From Saccharopolyspora oryzae (GTDB taxonomy: Bacteria > Actinomycetota > Actinomycetes > Mycobacteriales > Pseudonocardiaceae): a DNA stretch of 64,000 nt. The position numbers and the translations under genes are program-made. Below the pieces are notes generated by a model. The model was not told where the DNA came from. It was given only the letters and a program-made list of their open reading frames with translations, and did no database searches. Shown here one piece after another: positions 61,610 through 64,000 of the stretch. The number at the start of each line of letters is the position of its first letter. Within the stretch, counting starts at the first letter, position 1. The DNA is taken from contig NZ_JAQGLA010000014.1 in the NCBI RefSeq assembly GCF_027853915.1, positions 1 to 64,000 of the forward strand, given 5' to 3'.

Positions 61610-63523
61610 TCAGCCGTTGTCGCGCGCCTTCGCGCGGGAACGCTCGCGGGCGCGGGTGGTGCTGTCCAAGGTGACCTTGCGGACGCGGATCGCTTCCGGG
61701 CCGACCTCCACGCACTCGTCCGCGGAGCAGAACTCCAGCGCTTCCTCCAGCGCCAGGGTCCGCGGCTTGGCCAGCCGCTCCAGCTCGTCCGCGGTGGACG
61801 ACCGCATGTTGGTGAGCTTCTTCTCCTTGGTGATGTTCACGTCGAGGTCCTCGGCGCGCGGGTTCTCCCCGACCACCATGCCCTCGTAGACCTCGTTGCC
61901 GGGCTCGGTGAAGAAGCTGCCCCGGTCGGCCAGCTGCAGCAGCGCGTAGGTCGTCGCCGAGCCGGCCCGGTCGGCCACCAGCGAACCGGTGTGCCGGGTG
62001 CGCAGCTCGCCCACCCACGGGAAGTAGCCCTCGAAGACGTGGTTGGCGATGCCGGTGCCGCGGGTCTCGGTGAGGAACTCGGTGCGGAAACCGATCAGGC
62101 CGCGCGAGGGCACCACGTAGTCGAGCTTGATCCGCCCGGTGCCGTGGCCGTCCATGGTCTCCATCCGGCCCTTGCGACCGGCCAGCAGCTGGGTGATCGC
62201 ACCCAGGTGCTCCTCCGGGGCGTCGATGGTCAGCCGCTCGAACGGCTCGCACAGCTTGCCGTCGATGGTCTTGGTGACCACCTGCGGCTTGCCGACGGTG
62301 AGCTCGAAGCCCTCGCGGCGCATGGTCTCGACCAGGATGGCCAGCGCCAGCTCACCGCGGCCCTGCACCTCCCAGGCGTCCGGCCGCTCGGTCGGCAGCA
62401 CCTTCACGCTGACGTTGCCGATCAGCTCCGCGTCGAGGCGGTTCTTCACCTGCCGCGCGGTGATCTTGGTGCCGCCGTTGCGGCCGGTCAGCGGCGAGGT
62501 GTTGACGCCGATGGTCATCGAGATCGCCGGGTCGTCGACGGTGATCCGGGGCAGCGGCTCCGGGGCGTCCGGGTCGGCCAGCGTGTCACCGATGGTGATG
62601 TCCGGGATGCCGGCGATGGCGACCAGGTCGCCCGCGGAGGCCTCGGCGCACGGCACGCGGTCGAGGTTCTCGGTGATCAGCAGCTCGGTCAGCCGGACCT
62701 TCTCGACGGTCCCGTCCGCACGGCACCAGCCGACGGTCTGGCCCTTGCGCATGGTCCCGGCGTGGATGCGGCACAGCGCGATCCGGCCGAGGAACGACGA
62801 GGCGTCCAGGTTCGTGACCAGCGCGCGCAGCGGGGACTCGACGTCGGCGACCGGCGCCGGGACGTGCTTGAGCAGCACCTCGAACAGCGAGTCCAGGTTC
62901 TCCTCGTCGGGCAGCTCGCCGTCGACCGGCTGGGCGATCGACGCGCGACCGGCGCGGGCGGAGGCGTACACGACCGGAAGGTCCAGGATCGCCTCCATGT
63001 CGAGATCGGCCTCGCCGTCGAGCTCGCTGGCCAGCTCCAGCAGCAGGTCGTGGGTCTCCTCGACGACCTCGGAGCAGCGGGCGTCCGGGCGGTCGACCTT
63101 GTTCACCACGAGGATCACCGGCATCCCGGCGGCCAGCGCCTTGCGCAGCACGAACCGGGTCTGCGGCAGCGGGCCCTCGCTGGCGTCGACCAGCAGCACC
63201 ACGCCGTCGACCATGGACAGCGCGCGCTCCACCTCACCGCCGAAGTCGGCGTGACCGGGGGTGTCGACGACGTTGATGGTCACCGGACCGGCGTCGGTCT
63301 CCCGGCGGATCGCGGTGTTCTTGGCCAGGATGGTGATGCCCTTCTCCCGCTCCAGGTCGTTGGAGTCCATGACCCGGTCGACCAGTTCGGCTCGTTCGGA
63401 GAAGGCGCCGGATTGCCGCAGCATGGCGTCCACCAGGGTGGTCTTGCCGTGGTCGACGTGCGCGACGATCGCGACGTTGCGGAGATCGCTGCGAATGGGG
63501 GCGGCGACACTGGTGACGGACAC
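61610..63523 (-). CDS. typA: ribosome-associated GTPase TypA/BipA
   Basis: Translational GTPase of 637 residues. G1 AHVDHGKTT (near 21), G2 REKGITI, G3 DTPGHADF, G4 NKVDRPDA; then EF-G-like domains and the TypA C-terminal domain ending in a basic tail ([16 protein letters not shown]). Acts on the 70S ribosome in stress and cold. GTG 63523 with AGGAG 9 nt upstream. Element E copy 2 follows the stop. Confidence 0.94.
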   Translation of the reverse strand: MSVTSVAAPIRSDLRNVAIVAHVDHGKTTLVDAMLRQSGAFSERAELVDRVMDSNDLEREKGITILAKNTAIRRETDAGPVTINVVDTPGHADFGGEVERALSMVDGVVLLVDASEGPLPQTRFVLRKALAAGMPVILVVNKVDRPDARCSEVVEETHDLLLELASELDGEADLDMEAILDLPVVYASARAGRASIAQPVDGELPDEENLDSLFEVLLKHVPAPVADVESPLRALVTNLDASSFLGRIALCRIHAGTMRKGQTVGWCRADGTVEKVRLTELLITENLDRVPCAEASAGDLVAIAGIPDITIGDTLADPDAPEPLPRITVDDPAISMTIGVNTSPLTGRNGGTKITARQVKNRLDAELIGNVSVKVLPTERPDAWEVQGRGELALAILVETMRREGFELTVGKPQVVTKTIDGKLCEPFERLTIDAPEEHLGAITQLLAGRKGRMETMDGHGTGRIKLDYVVPSRGLIGFRTEFLTETRGTGIANHVFEGYFPWVGELRTRHTGSLVADRAGSATTYALLQLADRGSFFTEPGNEVYEGMVVGENPRAEDLDVNITKEKKLTNMRSSTADELERLAKPRTLALEEALEFCSADECVEVGPEAIRVRKVTLDSTTRARERSRAKARDNG

Positions 63524-63892
63524 GCGTGGGTACTCCTGGCTCGGCGCGGAAATGCGGGCGCGGCTGGGTTCGTCGACTGCGGGCCGGGTGCGGTGCTGTT
63601 CCGGCGCACCTCGTGATCGGGCGCGAACACCTGGTCCTGGCACCCCTCGGGGCACCCCGCCGCGGCTCCACTGCGCCGCTGCTGCAGAGCTGTTCCGGAC
63701 GGCACCCCACCAGCAGCGGGGCGCGTGCGTCGACGCGCGGCTCGTTCCAGGGTAGTGCAACGCGCAGCCGCATCGGCCGCCGCGTGCTCAGCGCAACACC
63801 GGGCGGCCGTCGCACAACATCAAGTTCGCCATCCGAGGTTAGGTTCGCCTACCCTGTGCCCATCCCCCGTCGGAGCGCCGGAGAGAAGCATC
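63524..63892. other. divergent region between typA and terminal gene
   Basis: About 370 bp with both promoters. It holds the iron-box-like site at 63839-63857. No gene supported; frames here are extensions of neighbouring ORFs with skewed composition. Confidence 0.4.
63839..63857. promoter_or_regulatory. candidate iron box
   Basis: TTAGGTTCGCCTACCCTGT matches the DmdR/IdeR box at 14 of 19 positions by hand. It lies 35 bp before the start of the terminal small gene. It shares TTAGG-N(4-5)-CCTA with the site at 21692. Confidence 0.35.
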
Positions 63893-64000
63893 GTGGGCAA
63901 AGGCACCATCAAGGTCAAGAAAAAATGTTGCCGCTCGCAACCTCCCTGCAAGAGCTGCCCGATCGTGGTACTGCGCAACCTGCTCCGCGAAGCCAAAGCG
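63893..64000 (+). CDS. small Cys-rich basic protein, 3' truncated by window
   Basis: MGKGTIKVKKKCCRSQPPCK then SCPIVVLRNLLREAKA; 36 codons visible. GTG 63893 with GGAGAGAAG 8 nt upstream. Short lysine/cysteine-rich proteins of this kind are conserved in actinobacteria; four cysteines (CC, C-x2-C) may bind metal. Function unknown; iron control is hinted at by the upstream box. Confidence 0.75.
   Translation, partial: MGKGTIKVKKKCCRSQPPCKSCPIVVLRNLLREAKA

Overview
High-GC actinomycete chromosome, most likely a Saccharopolyspora-type pseudonocardial. The GC content, frequent GTG/TTG starts, a mycothiol gene (mshB), the SigE/RseA/HtrA/TatB module and a trehalose LpqY-SugABC importer all point this way. 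From memory, most of the window follows the order of mycobacterial regions around Rv1165-Rv1170 (typA, lpqW, mshB), Rv1177-Rv1178 (fdxC, dapC), Rv1201-Rv1211 (dapD, dapE, LOG, folP2, DivIVA-like, tag, DUF3117) and Rv1220-Rv1239 (O-methyltransferase, sigE, rseA, htrA, tatB, mrp, MgtE_N/CBS protein, DUF1003, lpqY-sugABC, corA). It is therefore largely core chromosome with local insertions. No rRNA, tRNA, CRISPR array, prophage or biosynthetic cluster was seen.

Layout. 1-7 kb: alpha/beta hydrolases, two TetR regulators, an AurF-like diiron oxygenase operon, DUF3107, a MiaE-like ferritin-fold protein and one intact 1001-bp IS5-type insertion sequence. 7-16.5 kb: DEAD-box helicase, a frameshifted PQQ-like membrane protein gene, RecB-like nuclease, PHP phosphoesterase, PH-domain protein, Nudix hydrolase, corA with a short leader ORF, small peptides and a CAP protein. 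16.5-24.5 kb: sugC-sugB-sugA-lpqY, general stress protein, MerR, DHA2 exporter, spermidine-synthase-like protein. 24.5-34 kb: large patatin, CoA lyase, MgtE_N/CBS and DUF1003 proteins, Nudix/MarR, mrp, O-methyltransferase. 34-40 kb: sigE-rseA-htrA-tatB stress module, then an MFS/LysR pair. 40-49.5 kb: pepA, DUF3117, enoyl-CoA hydratase, tag, SRPBCC, DivIVA-like, PadR, folP2-like, two LOG proteins, SPFH protein. 49.5-57.5 kb: dapE, an inserted secretion-type cassette (WXG100/EspC-like, DUF1023 hydrolase, LppA-like lipoprotein pair), dapD, CHAD, dapC, fdxC. 57.5-64 kb: mshB, lpqW, typA and the start of a small Cys-rich protein.

How genes work together. SugABC-LpqY should import trehalose. SigE, its zinc anti-sigma factor, the HtrA protease and TatB form an envelope-stress unit; upstream of sigE lie a 19-bp direct repeat resembling an MprA box and an ECF-type promoter placed for a leaderless start. 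DapE, DapD and DapC are three lysine/diaminopimelate steps; MshB makes mycothiol.

The most unusual content is between the genes. Several families of near-perfect palindromes sit at gene 3' ends. Family A has an 18-bp core (9 cores at 6 loci), three times in a compound A-spacer-A-hairpin unit, once with the spacer inverted. Family B is a 46-48-bp palindrome (4 loci, one split by the IS). Family C is a hairpin with a recurring loop (3 loci). Two copies of a ~174-nt element at 57.8 and 61.5 kb show base-pair-preserving changes in three separate helices, which suggests a structured RNA or folded mobile element.
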